This document shows positions 17,580-26,941 of a stretch of 64,000 bases of DNA, piece by piece (within the stretch, counting starts at the first letter, position 1; the number at the start of each line of letters is the position of its first letter). The notes beneath the pieces were generated by a model. The model saw nothing but the letters and a program-made list of their open reading frames with translations, was not told the origin of the DNA and did no database searches. The DNA comes from Aquipseudomonas ullengensis (GTDB lineage Bacteria > Pseudomonadota > Gammaproteobacteria > Pseudomonadales > Pseudomonadaceae), in contig NZ_JACJUD010000004.1 of NCBI RefSeq assembly GCF_014174475.1, positions 124,001 to 188,000 on the forward strand. Reading direction: 5' to 3'. Position numbers and translations under genes: made by a program.

Positions 17580-18893
17580 TTAGGGCTGCTGTGGGGGTAA
17601 TTGCTCTAGGGCCTTCAGCATTGCTGCAATAGGAGTTCTGCTGCCATAAATTCCGAAGGTAGTGGAGCTGTCCTCATGGCCGACCATTCGCTTCACCAAT
17701 GAATCCTGTACTCCACAATCACGCATCTCATCAATAAATGTGTGTCGGAAGCTGTGGAATGTCTTTCTGCTGTCGCTGATGCCTAGCTTGAGTTTGTAGC
17801 GGCCAAACCATTTGCTTGGCGCGTGGCCGTATTTCCCTCTGACGGCCTTGAGGTCTGCGAAAAGCATCTGCGCTCCGACGGCGCTCACCTTTTCAACGTA
17901 GTCCAAGAAGCCCAGTTGCAGAAGAGATGGCGCAAGCGGAATCACTCTGCGGCTTCCAGGGTTTTTCAGCTGCTGACCTTCGTGTTGGTCAGCGATCCTG
18001 ATGCAGTGGATTCCGTTCACGCTGGTGATGTCATCGGTATAGAGCTGGCATAGCTCTTCCAGGCGAGCGCCTGTGGTGCGTCCCAGCAAAGGTATCCAGA
18101 AGCGCCAGGGATGTTTCTTTGCTTCCTGTCGCAGTGTGGGTAGATCAAGCAGTTTGGCTAAGTCGTCAGTGTCGAATGAAAGCCGGGCTTCCTTGGCTGA
18201 GCCGGTCATGACCTTCACGCCAGTTAGGGGGTTGGTCGAGAGGTATCCATTGGTCTGGCACCATCCAAAGAAAGCAGTCAGTTTTCGTAGCCTGTTGTTG
18301 ACTGTGACTGCTGATATTGGTTTGTACGCTCGTCCTGAGTCGATCACCTGTCGCAGTGTCATACCCTCGAATTCTGGTTTGAGTCCAAAGTACTGCGGGC
18401 ACCGGCTCAATCGTCCTTTGAGGGCTCTGGCGTGTTCACTGGAGAAGCTGGCTGCATCCATGTCGCCCATCAGCTCGAACAGTTCTTTGAGTGCTCTTTC
18501 GACTTCCTGAGCACTTACCACTCTCCAAGTGCCACTCCTTGTCCCCTCATCTAGGTAGAGCTTGGCCAGGGTGCTGAGAAGAGGGCCTTCTATTGTGGCT
18601 TTGGGTGTGGCTTCGCTGATTCTGTGCTGAGAATTCATCTCAGCTTTTATCGGTGGCGGCGGGGTGTCCCGGAGCCAAGCGGCACAGTGCTTCCTGAGTA
18701 TCGAAGGCCCGTCCAGCGGGTGTTCTGCGAGATGGAGGTGGACTTTTTGGGCAATAGAGCTGGCGAGGAAAATGGCGGATTGCCTATCCCTTATGTCTAG
18801 GCTCAAGCGCAATGTGTGACACCGATGTGTGTGGGTCTTTGGGAGGCGGAGATTGAGGTAGTAGAAGGCTCCGCGCCTGATGATGTAGGCCAT
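17580..18893 (-). CDS. Tyrosine recombinase (island integrase)
   Basis: 437 aa. The catalytic set is visible: Arg277 in TTGARLEEL, a Lys in the beta-hairpin region (probably Lys310), HSFRH (His380, Arg383), His406 in VGHEDSS and Tyr416 in FGIYG. The N-terminus MAYIIRRGAFYYLNLRLPK is typical of this integrase group and is preceded by AGGTG; an in-frame ATG at 18938 would add a tail encoded by the repeat motifs. Arm-type sites occur both inside the 5' coding region (18812-18821) and upstream. It lies 138 bp from attR and reads away from it. It is the likely catalyst of insertion into ffs. No separate excisionase is identified. Confidence 0.93.
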   Translation of the reverse strand: MAYIIRRGAFYYLNLRLPKTHTHRCHTLRLSLDIRDRQSAIFLASSIAQKVHLHLAEHPLDGPSILRKHCAAWLRDTPPPPIKAEMNSQHRISEATPKATIEGPLLSTLAKLYLDEGTRSGTWRVVSAQEVERALKELFELMGDMDAASFSSEHARALKGRLSRCPQYFGLKPEFEGMTLRQVIDSGRAYKPISAVTVNNRLRKLTAFFGWCQTNGYLSTNPLTGVKVMTGSAKEARLSFDTDDLAKLLDLPTLRQEAKKHPWRFWIPLLGRTTGARLEELCQLYTDDITSVNGIHCIRIADQHEGQQLKNPGSRRVIPLAPSLLQLGFLDYVEKVSAVGAQMLFADLKAVRGKYGHAPSKWFGRYKLKLGISDSRKTFHSFRHTFIDEMRDCGVQDSLVKRMVGHEDSSTTFGIYGSRTPIAAMLKALEQLPPQQP

Positions 18894-18927
18894 GTGTGAC
18901 ACCTGTGTGTGACAGCGATGTGTGACA
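18812..18927 (+). promoter_or_regulatory. Cluster of candidate integrase arm-binding sites (right end)
   Basis: ATGTGTGACA at 18812-18821, 18892-18901 and 18918-18927; TGTGTGACA at 18906-18914; a degenerate GATGTGTGTG at 18824-18833. The same 10-mer occurs at the left end at 6566-6575. Two-ended clustering beside both att repeats is what arm sites of a lambda-type intasome look like. Confidence 0.65.
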
Positions 18928-19031
18928 GTCGAAGCCACACCTCGGTTTTTGGTGTCGGAGGGATTGGTAATTTCTCACTGGAAAAGCACTCCAGTAACCC
19001 CGCAAAACCCAGCCAGCCCAGTTACAATGCG

Positions 19032-19132
19032 CCCCGCAACGATTACCCGTTAACCTGGTCAGGCCCGGAAGGGAGCAGCCACGGCGGGAACATTGTGTGC
19101 CGGGGTGTGGCTGGTGGGGTCGCCTCCATAAC
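19032..19132 (+). pseudogene. attR: 5'-truncated ffs copy
   Basis: Identical to 6422-6522 except C19121. The first approximately 23 bases of ffs, including the strand that pairs with CCATAA, are replaced by unrelated island sequence. The normal rod therefore cannot form, although domain IV is intact. A TACAAT box (19023-19028) lies just upstream without a good -35. I treat it as the right attachment site rather than a functional SRP RNA. Confidence 0.85.
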
Positions 19133-19152
19133 CCACTCAGGGTTATTCGTTT
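19128..19152 (+). terminator. Probable original ffs terminator, now at attR
   Basis: ATAACCC (19128-19134), ACTCA loop, GGGTTAT (19140-19146), then TCGTTT. It begins inside the ffs 3' end, so it most likely served ffs before the island entered. Confidence 0.75.
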
Positions 19153-19293
19153 ACTCCCCTGATTCTGCGTATTTCCGACCTGTTGCCAGTGCCTGGCTGA
19201 GCAGGGCGCTAGCATTCTGCTGTGCGCGTATTGTTCGAGCGACATCACATCTGCCTGTTCATGCCCCTGTGATCGCGTATCGGGTGGCAAAAT

Positions 19294-19309
19294 GTTGTTT
19301 AAACAACAA
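19294..19309. promoter_or_regulatory. HexR-type operator upstream of edd
   Basis: GTTGTTTAAACAAC (19294-19307) is a perfect palindrome and contains TTGT-N7-ACAA (19295-19309), the HexR consensus known from P. putida. HexR would release on binding 2-keto-3-deoxy-6-phosphogluconate, inducing edd-glk-gltR-gtrS. Confidence 0.75.
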
Positions 19310-19363
19310 CAAAATCTAAATTTTGTTCAGTTGTTGTTTGATTGATGGTTTTTTGATTGGTAT

Positions 19364-19371
19364 AAAAACAA
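19364..19371 (+). promoter_or_regulatory. Candidate Crc/Hfq CA motif in the edd leader
   Basis: AAAAACAA fits AAnAAnAA and lies shortly upstream of the CGGAG ribosome-binding site of edd. Hfq/Crc binding here would repress translation during growth on preferred carbon sources. Confidence 0.4.
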
Positions 19372-19395
19372 GATATCTCAGTCGGAGCCACCCTC

Positions 19396-21222
19396 ATGCA
19401 CCCCCGTGTCCTTGAAGTCACCGAGCGTCTGATCGAGCGCAGTCGTGCCACGCGTGCGCGCTATCTGGCGATGATTCATGCGGCGGCCAGTGAGGGCCCG
19501 GTGCGCGGCAAGTTGCAATGTGCCAACTTCGCCCACGGGGTGGCCGGTTGCGGCAGTGAAGACAAGCAGCGCCTGCGCCTGATGGATTCGGCCAACGTGG
19601 CCATCGTCACCGCCTACAACGACATGCTTTCTGCTCACCAGCCCTATGAAAAGTATCCGGAGCAGATCAAGCAGGCGCTGCGTGATATCGGCTCGGTCGG
19701 CCAGGTGGCCGGTGGTGTACCTGCGATGTGCGATGGGGTCACCCAGGGCGAGCCGGGCATGGAGCTGGGGATTGCCAGCCGCGAAGTGATTGCCATGTCC
19801 ACCGCCGTGGCGTTGTCGCACAACATGTTCGATGCCGCTGTGTTCCTTGGCGTCTGCGACAAGATCGTCCCCGGCCTGATGATGGGCGCCCTGCGCTTTG
19901 GCCACCTGCCATCCCTGTTCATTCCCGCCGGGCCGATGCCCTCCGGGTTGTCGAACAAGGAGAAGGCCGATGTGCGCCAGCGCTATGCCGAAGGCAAGGC
20001 GGGCCGCGACGAGTTGCTCGAATCCGAAATGAAGGCCTATCACAGCCCCGGCACTTGCACCTTCTACGGCACCGCCAACACCAACCAGATGCTGATGGAG
20101 ATGATGGGCCTGCACCTGCCGGGCTCCTCCTTCGTCAACCCGAACACACCGCTGCGCGATGCCCTGACCCTCGAGGCGGCGCGCCAGGTCACCCGTCTGA
20201 CCAAGCAGGGCGGCAACTTCCTGCCGCTGGGCGAGTTGATCGACGAGCGCGTACTGGTCAACTCCATCGTGGCCCTGCATGCCACCGGCGGCTCGACCAA
20301 TCACACCCTGCACATGCCGGCGATTGCGCAGTCCGCCGGTATCCAGCTGACCTGGCAGGACATGGCCGACCTTTCCGAAGTGGTGCCGACCCTGGCCCAC
20401 GTCTATCCCAACGGCAAGGCCGACATCAATCACTTCCATGCCGCCGGCGGCGTGGCGTTCATGGTGCGCGAACTGCTCGATGCCGGGCTGCTGCATGAGG
20501 ACGTCAACACCGTGATGGGCCGTGGCCTGCGCCGCTACACCCAGGAGCCATTCCTCGAGGACGGGCGCCTGGTATGGCGCGAGGGGGCACAAGTCAGCCT
20601 CGACGACAGCATCCTGCGCCCGGTGTCGCGTCCGTTCTCACCGGAGGGCGGCCTGCGGGTGATGGTCGGCAACCTCGGGCGTGGGGTGATGAAGGTGTCT
20701 GCGGTGGCCGCCGAGCATCAGGTGGTGGAAGCGCCCGCGAGGGTATTCGAGGATCAGCAGGAGCTGGTCGATGCCTTCAAGGCAGGCGAGTTGGAGCGCG
20801 ATTTCGTTGCCGTGGTGCGCTTCCAGGGACCGCGCTGCAATGGCATGCCTGAGCTGCACAAGATGACGCCGTTCCTCGGCGTGCTGCAGGACCGTGGCTT
20901 CAAGGTGGCGCTGGTAACTGACGGGCGCATGTCCGGTGCTTCTGGCAAGATTCCGGGCGCGATTCACGTCTGCCCCGAGGCCTACGACGGAGGTCCACTG
21001 GCGCGCGTGCATGACGGTGACATCATTCGCGTCGATGGCCAGGCCGGCACCCTGGAAATCCGTGTCGAAGCCAGCGAATTGGCCACCCGTGCATCCGCCA
21101 CCGTGCCCGCCGGGCATGGCGTGGGCTGTGGGCGTGAGCTGTTTGCCTTCATGCGTGCGGCGTTCAGCTCGGCGGAGCGGGGCGCGAGTGCCTTTACCTC
21201 GAACCTGGAGAATCTGCAGTGA
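19396..21222 (+). CDS. edd: 6-phosphogluconate dehydratase
   Basis: 608 aa, full length for Edd. Dehydrates 6-phosphogluconate to 2-keto-3-deoxy-6-phosphogluconate, the first committed Entner-Doudoroff step, in the cytoplasm. The IlvD/Edd signatures are present: [32 protein letters not shown], a [12 protein letters not shown] segment and the C-terminal [19 protein letters not shown]. Cysteines of the first three segments would hold the 4Fe-4S cluster. CGGAG precedes the ATG. The stop overlaps the glk start (GTGA at 21219), and the HexR operator about 100 bp upstream suggests induction by the product KDPG. First gene of edd-glk-gltR-gtrS. Confidence 0.97.
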   Translation: MHPRVLEVTERLIERSRATRARYLAMIHAAASEGPVRGKLQCANFAHGVAGCGSEDKQRLRLMDSANVAIVTAYNDMLSAHQPYEKYPEQIKQALRDIGSVGQVAGGVPAMCDGVTQGEPGMELGIASREVIAMSTAVALSHNMFDAAVFLGVCDKIVPGLMMGALRFGHLPSLFIPAGPMPSGLSNKEKADVRQRYAEGKAGRDELLESEMKAYHSPGTCTFYGTANTNQMLMEMMGLHLPGSSFVNPNTPLRDALTLEAARQVTRLTKQGGNFLPLGELIDERVLVNSIVALHATGGSTNHTLHMPAIAQSAGIQLTWQDMADLSEVVPTLAHVYPNGKADINHFHAAGGVAFMVRELLDAGLLHEDVNTVMGRGLRRYTQEPFLEDGRLVWREGAQVSLDDSILRPVSRPFSPEGGLRVMVGNLGRGVMKVSAVAAEHQVVEAPARVFEDQQELVDAFKAGELERDFVAVVRFQGPRCNGMPELHKMTPFLGVLQDRGFKVALVTDGRMSGASGKIPGAIHVCPEAYDGGPLARVHDGDIIRVDGQAGTLEIRVEASELATRASATVPAGHGVGCGRELFAFMRAAFSSAERGASAFTSNLENLQ

Positions 21223-22172
21223 AATTGGCTTTGGTGGGCGATATCGGCGGCACCAACGCGCGCTTCGCCCTGTGGCGTGACGGGCAGTTGGAGTCCGTGC
21301 GGGTGCTGGCTACGGCCGACTTCGCCACGCCGGAACAGGCCATCAGTCACTACTTGATCGACCTTGGCCTGGCGCCGGGTAGCATCGGCGCGGTGTGTCT
21401 GGCGGTGGCCGGGCCGGTCGGCGGTGAGCATTTTCGTTTCACCAATAATCACTGGCGCCTGAGTCGCAGTCATTTCTGCCAGGCGTTGCAGGTGCAGGAA
21501 CTGTTGCTGGTCAACGACTTCACTGCCATGGCCCTGGGCATGACCCGTGTGCGCGAGCACGAGCGGTTGCAGATTTGTCCGGGCGTGGCCGAGCCAGGTA
21601 GCCCTGCGGTGGTCATCGGCCCTGGCACCGGGTTGGGTGTCGGGACCTTGTTGTCGCCAGCAGAGGGGCGCTGGCAGGCGCTGCCGGGCGAGGGCGGGCA
21701 CGTCGACCTGCCTATCGGTAGCCCGCGCGAGGCACAACTCTGGCAGCAGCTGTTCAATCAGCTTGGCCATGTGCGCGCCGAAGATGTACTCAGCGGCAAC
21801 GGTCTGCTGCAGCTGTATTTGGCCATGTGCACGGTGGATGGCCAGGTGCCGAGCCTCAGCACGCCGGCGCAGGTCAGCGCTGCGGCGCTGTCCGGTGATG
21901 CCTTGGCGGCACAGGTGCTCGACCAGTTCTGCATCTGGCTCGGTCGTGTGGCCGGCAACAACGTGCTGACCCTTGGTGCGCGCGGCGGCGTGTATATAGT
22001 TGGCGGCGTGGTGCCGCGTTTCGCCAGTTTCTTCCAGGCCAGCGGCTTTATTCGCAGCTTTTCCAGCAAGGGCTGCATGAGCGGTTATTTCGAAGGCGTA
22101 CCGGTATGGCTGGTGACGGCCGAGTATCCTGGCCTGGAAGGCGCCGGCGTAGCGCTGGAACAACATCAGTAG
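21219..22172 (+). CDS. glk: Glucokinase
   Basis: 317 aa. Phosphorylates glucose with ATP in the cytoplasm. N-terminal phosphate-binding loop [35 protein letters not shown] and [10 protein letters not shown] match the E. coli-type (ROK-independent) glucokinase family. The GTG start overlaps the edd stop by four bases, with GGAG eight bases upstream, so translation is coupled. It supplies glucose-6-phosphate to Zwf, encoded about 10 kb downstream, from glucose brought in by GtsABCD. Confidence 0.96.
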   Translation: MKLALVGDIGGTNARFALWRDGQLESVRVLATADFATPEQAISHYLIDLGLAPGSIGAVCLAVAGPVGGEHFRFTNNHWRLSRSHFCQALQVQELLLVNDFTAMALGMTRVREHERLQICPGVAEPGSPAVVIGPGTGLGVGTLLSPAEGRWQALPGEGGHVDLPIGSPREAQLWQQLFNQLGHVRAEDVLSGNGLLQLYLAMCTVDGQVPSLSTPAQVSAAALSGDALAAQVLDQFCIWLGRVAGNNVLTLGARGGVYIVGGVVPRFASFFQASGFIRSFSSKGCMSGYFEGVPVWLVTAEYPGLEGAGVALEQHQ

Positions 22173-22224
22173 AAAGGGCGCGGGCCCGCTCCCGGCAAGC
22201 ACACAACAAGAAAGGACGGCGGAC

Positions 22225-22962
22225 GTGAGCCAAGCCGGAAGATCCATCCTCCTGGTCGATGACGACGAGGAAATCCGTGACCTGTTGCAGGTCTATCTGA
22301 GTCGCGCTGGTTTTCAGGTGCGGGCCGTGGCCGATGGCGCCGCGTTTCGCCAGGCCCTGGGCGAAGGCCTGGCCGATCTGGTGATCCTCGACGTGATGCT
22401 GCCCGACGAGGACGGCTTCAGCCTGTGTCGCTGGATGCGCCAGCACCAGCGTTTCGCCCAGGTGCCAATCATCATGCTTACTGCCAGCTCCGACGAAGCC
22501 GACCGGGTGATCGGCCTGGAGCTGGGGGCCGACGACTACCTGGGCAAGCCCTTCAGCCCGCGCGAGTTGCAGGCGCGGATCAAGGCGCTACTGCGGCGCG
22601 CCGGCTTTGGCCAGGAGCGCACGATGATCGAGGTGCTGGCCTTCGATGAGTGGCGCCTGGACATGGTCAGCCACCGGCTGTTCCACCTCGATGGCGAGGA
22701 AGTGATTCTCTCCGGAGCCGACTTCGCCCTGCTCAAGCTGTTTCTCGATCACCCGCAGCAGATCCTCGATCGCGACACCATCGCCAATGCCACCCGTGGC
22801 CGCGAAGTGATGCCACTGGAGCGCATTGTCGACATGGCTGTCAGTCGCCTGCGCCAGCGCCTGCGCGATACCGGCAAGGCGCCGCGGTTGATCCGCACCG
22901 TGCGCGGCTCCGGCTACCTGCTCGCGGCCAGCGTCACACCGCATGCCGGTGCTGCGCTCTAA
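22225..22962 (+). CDS. gltR: OmpR-type response regulator GltR
   Basis: 245 aa. The receiver domain carries LVDDDEEIRD (acidic pair), the phosphoacceptor Asp in LVILDVMLPDEDGF and the Lys in YLGKPFSPREL. The C-terminal winged helix (ILDRDTIANATRGRE ... VSRLRQRLRD) binds DNA. The GTG start has AGGA ten bases upstream. Genomic position between glk and a sensor kinase gene, next to gtsABCD-oprB, identifies GltR, which in P. aeruginosa controls glucose transport and exotoxin A genes. The reading frame overlaps gtrS by 20 bp. Confidence 0.92.
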   Translation: MSQAGRSILLVDDDEEIRDLLQVYLSRAGFQVRAVADGAAFRQALGEGLADLVILDVMLPDEDGFSLCRWMRQHQRFAQVPIIMLTASSDEADRVIGLELGADDYLGKPFSPRELQARIKALLRRAGFGQERTMIEVLAFDEWRLDMVSHRLFHLDGEEVILSGADFALLKLFLDHPQQILDRDTIANATRGREVMPLERIVDMAVSRLRQRLRDTGKAPRLIRTVRGSGYLLAASVTPHAGAAL

Positions 22963-24400
22963 GCTGCGCCGGCTGTTGCCGGTACCGCGCTCGCTGCTCG
23001 GGCGCATGCTGCTGCTGACCTTGCTGGTGGTGCTGGTGGCTCAGGCGCTGTCGAGCCTGATCTGGGTTTCACAACTTCGCGCCAGCCAGATGGAAGGCTT
23101 ACTCACCAGTACCCGCAGCCTGGCGCATTCGATGTCCGCCAGCGTCAGTTACTTCCGCTCGTTACCGCTGGGTTTTCGGCCTATGGTGCTGGACCAGTTG
23201 CGCAGCATGGGTGGTACGCGCTTCTTCGTTTCACTCAACGACAAACCGCTGGAGATGCAGGTGCTGCCGGAAACCCCGCGCAAGCACGCGGTGCTGGCTG
23301 AGGTCGATGCGGTGCTGCGGCAGAACCTGGGGCGCAATGTCGACCTGCTGGTGCAGTTCGTCAGCCCGGATGATCTGCGTATCTTCAATGGCGAGCTCAA
23401 GCTCGACGAGGTGCCGCGCTCCTGGGCCCACTATGCGCTGAGCCTGGAGCCGTTGAATCCGCCGGTGCTGGTGACGCAGATCCAGATCGCGCCGAACGAA
23501 TGGCTGTACCTCGCTTCATTGATGCCCGAGCCTTACGTCAGCCTGGAAGACCAGGGCCTGCCGGCGCAGCAGGTGTGGTTCATCATCCTCACCAGCAGTT
23601 TTCTGCTGCTGTTCATTGGCATCCTCGTGCACTGGCAGAGCCGTCCGCTCAAGCGCCTGGCGACGGCGGCGAGGGAAATGTCACTGGGCGCCACCGTGGA
23701 GCCACTGGCAGAAATGGGCGGTAGCGAGGTGGTGGAGGTCAGCCGGGCCTTCAACAACATGCGCGACCGCATCAGTCGCTACCTGGGCGAGCGCAGCCAG
23801 TTGTTCAGTGCGATTTCCCATGACCTGCGCACACCCATCACCCGCCTGCGCCTGCGCGTCGAGCTGCTGGAAGATGAAGCCTTGCAGGCCAAGTTCAGCC
23901 GCGACCTGGATGACCTGGAATTGCTGGTCAAGGGCGCGCTGCAGTGCGTGAAGGACACGGATATCCACGAGAACATCGAGCAGGTCGACCTCAACTACCT
24001 GCTGCATGGCCTGGTCGAGCCCTACCTTGGCAATGGCCAGGTCACGCTGAAGGGCAAAGCGCTGGCCAGTTACCCTGGCAAGCCGCTGGCGCTGCGGCGC
24101 TGCATCGGCAACCTGGTGGACAACGCCCTGAAGTACGGCCAGCGCGCACACCTGCATATCGAGGATGATCGCGAGGCGTTCGTCCTGCATGTCGATGACG
24201 AAGGGCCCGGCGTGCCCGAGCAGCGCCTGGAGCAGGTCTTCGAGCCGCATTTTCGCCTGTCCGGCCAGCAGCAGGGTTATGGCCTGGGCCTGGGTATCGC
24301 CCGCAGCCTGGCGCACAGCCACGGTGGCGAAGTGACCTTGCAGAACCTGCGCGAGGGTGGCTTGCGGGTAACGCTGCGCCTGCCACGTCACGCCAATTGA
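22943..24400 (+). CDS. gtrS: Sensor histidine kinase GtrS
   Basis: 485 aa inner-membrane kinase. TM1 is at about residues 20-42, then a periplasmic sensor of roughly 160 residues, TM2 near 210-230, HAMP, the H-box FSAISHDLRTPITRLR, an N-box (GNLVDNALKYG), and G-boxes (DEGPGVPE, GYGLGLGIA). It should phosphorylate GltR. In P. aeruginosa GtrS responds to 2-ketogluconate and 6-phosphogluconate; the same is inferred here from synteny. The start lies within the gltR 3' end, so the pair is coupled. The gene is followed by the gts promoter region. Confidence 0.92.
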   Translation: MPVLRSKLRRLLPVPRSLLGRMLLLTLLVVLVAQALSSLIWVSQLRASQMEGLLTSTRSLAHSMSASVSYFRSLPLGFRPMVLDQLRSMGGTRFFVSLNDKPLEMQVLPETPRKHAVLAEVDAVLRQNLGRNVDLLVQFVSPDDLRIFNGELKLDEVPRSWAHYALSLEPLNPPVLVTQIQIAPNEWLYLASLMPEPYVSLEDQGLPAQQVWFIILTSSFLLLFIGILVHWQSRPLKRLATAAREMSLGATVEPLAEMGGSEVVEVSRAFNNMRDRISRYLGERSQLFSAISHDLRTPITRLRLRVELLEDEALQAKFSRDLDDLELLVKGALQCVKDTDIHENIEQVDLNYLLHGLVEPYLGNGQVTLKGKALASYPGKPLALRRCIGNLVDNALKYGQRAHLHIEDDREAFVLHVDDEGPGVPEQRLEQVFEPHFRLSGQQQGYGLGLGIARSLAHSHGGEVTLQNLREGGLRVTLRLPRHAN

Positions 24401-24406
24401 GCGCGT

Positions 24407-24432
24407 GTTACATGACGCCCGGTCTATGTAAC
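24407..24432. promoter_or_regulatory. Inverted repeat upstream of gtsA, candidate operator
   Basis: GTTACAT (24407-24413) and ATGTAAC (24426-24432), perfect 7-bp arms 12 bp apart, just after the gtrS stop. Position suggests a regulator site for the gts operon; whether GltR or another protein binds is not known from sequence. Confidence 0.45.
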
Positions 24433-24529
24433 GGGTCAGTGACCATTGCGCATCCCTTTGTTACCCGCCGCGAAACGCGGCGTGGTTAGACTCGAATGCA
24501 AGCGCAAGCACCATGACTTGCACTGGCAT

Positions 24530-24537
24530 AACAACAA
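24530..24537 (+). promoter_or_regulatory. Crc/Hfq CA motif before gtsA
   Basis: AACAACAA, an exact AAnAAnAA, immediately upstream of the AAAGG ribosome-binding site of gtsA. gtsA is a recognised Crc target in P. putida. Confidence 0.65.
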
Positions 24538-24550
24538 TAAAGGTACTTCC

Positions 24551-25804
24551 ATGAACGCGATCTCCCGCCTGGCCGTTGTCGTTTCCCTCGCCTCGTTGTT
24601 TCCCCTTTCCGCCCTTGCTGGTGAAGTCGAAGTCCTGCACTGGTGGACTTCGGGTGGCGAAAAGCGCGCAGCCGATACGCTGAAGAAACTGGTCGAAGAC
24701 AAAGGCCACACCTGGAAAGACTTCGCCGTTGCCGGTGGTGGTGGTGAAGCGGCCATGACCGTGCTGAAGACCCGTGCCGTATCCGGCAATCCGCCGTCCG
24801 CGGCACAGATCAAAGGCCCGGATATCCAGGAATGGGGCGAGCTGGGCCTGCTCACCGAGCTGGACGAAGTCGCCGACGAAGGCAAGTGGGACAGCCTGCT
24901 GCCCAAGCAGGTTGCCAGCATCATGAAGTACGACGGCCATTACGTAGCCGTGCCGGTCAACGTACACCGGGTCAACTGGCTGTGGATCAACCCCGAGGTG
25001 TTCAAGAAGGCCGGCGCCACGCCGCCGACCACCCTCGACGAATTCTTCGCCGCCGCCGACAAGCTCAAGGCCGCCGGTTTCATTCCGCTCGCCCATGGCG
25101 GCCAACCGTGGCAGGACGGCACCGTGTTCGAGGACCTGGTGTTCGCCATCCTCGGCCCAGAGGGCTACCACAAGGCCTTCGTCGACCAGGACAAGGCGAC
25201 GCTTACCGGCGACAAGATGGTTGAAGTCTTCGCCACCCTGAAAAAACTCCACGGCTACATCGATGCCGACGCTGCCGGTCGCGACTGGAACACCGCCGCC
25301 GGCCTGGTGATCAACGGCAAGGCCGGCATGCAGATCATGGGCGACTGGGCCAAGAGCGAGTGGACTGCCGCCGGCAAGGTGGCGGGTCAGGACTACCAGT
25401 GCCTGCCATTCCCCGGCACGCAAGGCAGCTTCGCCTACAACATCGACTCCCTGGCGATGTTCAAGCTCAGCGATGAAGGCAACCGCAAGGCGCAGAACGA
25501 CCTGGCGCGTACCGTCATGTCGCCGGAGTTCCAACAGTTCTTCAACCAGAACAAGGGCTCCATCCCGGTTCGCCTGGACCAGGACATGAGCAGCTTCGAC
25601 AGCTGTGCCCAGCAGTCGATGAAGGACTTCAAGCAGGCCGCGGCAGGCAATGGTCTGCAGCCGAGCCTGGCCCACGGCATGGCCGCCTCCAGCTACGTGC
25701 AGGGCGCGGTGTTCGACGTGGTCACCAACTTCTTCAACGACCCGGCTGCCGACCCGAAAAAGGCGGCGCAGCAACTGGCTGCCGCCATCCAGGCGGTGCA
25801 GTAA
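24551..25804 (+). CDS. gtsA: Glucose ABC transporter, periplasmic binding protein
   Basis: 417 aa. Sec signal peptide [23 protein letters not shown], cleaved before GEVEVLHWW. The mature protein has the bacterial extracellular solute-binding family 1 pattern ([35 protein letters not shown]). It delivers periplasmic glucose (in pseudomonads also mannose) to GtsBC. AAAGGT and a Crc motif precede the ATG at 24551. Two hairpins lie between it and gtsB, which would make gtsA the most abundant segment of the operon mRNA. Confidence 0.95.
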   Translation: MNAISRLAVVVSLASLFPLSALAGEVEVLHWWTSGGEKRAADTLKKLVEDKGHTWKDFAVAGGGGEAAMTVLKTRAVSGNPPSAAQIKGPDIQEWGELGLLTELDEVADEGKWDSLLPKQVASIMKYDGHYVAVPVNVHRVNWLWINPEVFKKAGATPPTTLDEFFAAADKLKAAGFIPLAHGGQPWQDGTVFEDLVFAILGPEGYHKAFVDQDKATLTGDKMVEVFATLKKLHGYIDADAAGRDWNTAAGLVINGKAGMQIMGDWAKSEWTAAGKVAGQDYQCLPFPGTQGSFAYNIDSLAMFKLSDEGNRKAQNDLARTVMSPEFQQFFNQNKGSIPVRLDQDMSSFDSCAQQSMKDFKQAAAGNGLQPSLAHGMAASSYVQGAVFDVVTNFFNDPAADPKKAAQQLAAAIQAVQ

Positions 25805-25811
25805 GGCGCCC

Positions 25812-25863
25812 GCGGCCGTCGCCTAGACGGCCGCAGTCGTAAGGCGGGCCTGGCCCGCCGTTT
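25812..25863 (+). other. Tandem stem-loops between gtsA and gtsB
   Basis: GCGGCCGTC/GACGGCCGC (25812-25834, 9-bp stem) followed by GGCGGGCC-T-GGCCCGCC (25843-25859) and GTTTCC. Likely an RNA stability or partial-termination element within the operon. Confidence 0.6.
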
Positions 25864-26032
25864 CCTCGGATTTCGCTTTCGAGTGCATGCCTCACGGCAT
25901 GCGCTGCGGGAACTGTCGCGCCGATTTTTTGCCGGCGCGGGATTGGTAGGGCGGAGCAATCCGCGTTTTGCGACACCGCCGAGGCGCGGGCTTCACCTGC
26001 CCGGCATCTGTTTCTGCGTCAACGGAGTACCC

Positions 26033-26941
26033 ATGAGTTCAATCGCAGTTTTCACCAAGGCGTCGCCGTTCGACGCGCTGCAGCGCTGGCTACCCAAGCT
26101 GGTGTTGGCGCCGAGTGTGCTGATCGTGCTGGTCGGCTTCTACGGCTACATCCTGTGGACCTTCCTGCTGTCCTTCACCAATTCGCGCTTCATGCCCAGC
26201 TACAAGTGGGTGGGCCTGCAGCAGTACGAGCGCCTGTGGGACAACGATCGCTGGTGGGTGGCCAGCCACAACCTGCTGCTGTTCGGCGGCCTGTTCATCG
26301 CCATCAGCCTGGTGCTGGGGGTGTTCCTGGCGGTGCTGCTGGATCAGCGCATCCGTCGTGAAGGCTTCATTCGTACCGTCTACCTGTACCCCATGGCGCT
26401 GTCGATGATCGTCACCGGCACCGCCTGGAAGTGGCTGCTCAACCCGGGCCTGGGGCTGGACAAGCTGCTGCGCGACTGGGGCTGGGAGGGCTTTCGCCTG
26501 GACTGGCTGGTGGACCCGGATCGCGTCGTCTACTGCCTGGTGATCGCCGCCGTGTGGCAGTCCTCGGGTTTCGTCATGGCGCTGTTCCTTGCTGGTTTGC
26601 GTGGCGTCGATCAGTCGATCATCCGCGCCGCCCAGGTCGATGGTGCCAGCCTGCCGACCATCTACCTGCGCATCGTGCTGCCGAGCCTGCGCCCGGTGTT
26701 CTTCAGCGCGCTGATGATCCTCGCGCACATCGCCATCAAGAGTTTCGACCTGGTAGCGGCGATGACCGCGGGCGGCCCCGGCTACTCCTCCGACCTGCCG
26801 GCGATGTTCATGTACGCCCACACCTTTACCCGCGGCCAGATGGGCCTTGGCGCGGCGAGCGCAATGCTGATGCTCGGCGCCGTGCTGGCGATCATCGTGC
26901 CGTATCTGTATTCCGAACTGAGGAACAAGCGCCATGACTAG
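26033..26941 (+). CDS. gtsB: Glucose ABC transporter permease GtsB
   Basis: 302 aa, six predicted membrane helices, MalF-type permease. The EAA-loop motif appears as IRAAQVDGASLPTIYLRIVLPSL, which docks onto the ATPase GtsD. The ATG at 26033 follows CGGAG; earlier in-frame codons in the 228-bp intergenic region lack such a site. It overlaps gtsC by eight bases. Forms the inner-membrane channel with GtsC. Confidence 0.93.
   Translation: MSSIAVFTKASPFDALQRWLPKLVLAPSVLIVLVGFYGYILWTFLLSFTNSRFMPSYKWVGLQQYERLWDNDRWWVASHNLLLFGGLFIAISLVLGVFLAVLLDQRIRREGFIRTVYLYPMALSMIVTGTAWKWLLNPGLGLDKLLRDWGWEGFRLDWLVDPDRVVYCLVIAAVWQSSGFVMALFLAGLRGVDQSIIRAAQVDGASLPTIYLRIVLPSLRPVFFSALMILAHIAIKSFDLVAAMTAGGPGYSSDLPAMFMYAHTFTRGQMGLGAASAMLMLGAVLAIIVPYLYSELRNKRHD

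Larger units (their letters stand above)
6422..19132. mobile_element. Integrative genomic island inserted in ffs, with 101-bp direct-repeat ends
   Basis: Boundaries are the direct repeats 6422-6522 (attL) and 19032-19132 (attR), identical except at 6511/19121 (T versus C). A tyrosine recombinase gene lies 140 bp inside attR. Repeated ATGTGTGACA motifs lie within 50 bp of attL and within about 220 bp of attR. Internal DNA is visibly AT-richer than the flanks and carries mostly unfamiliar genes, while the flanking genes are core Pseudomonas functions. No conjugation, phage structural or replication genes are recognised, so it looks like a non-self-transmissible island or a satellite-type element. 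The crossover point within the 101 bp cannot be located. Without the element, the sequence would have one ffs with its native terminator, followed by the edd region. Confidence 0.88.

Noticed and set aside
6422..19132. Complete prophage
   Set aside because: No capsid, terminase, portal, tail or lysis genes recognised.
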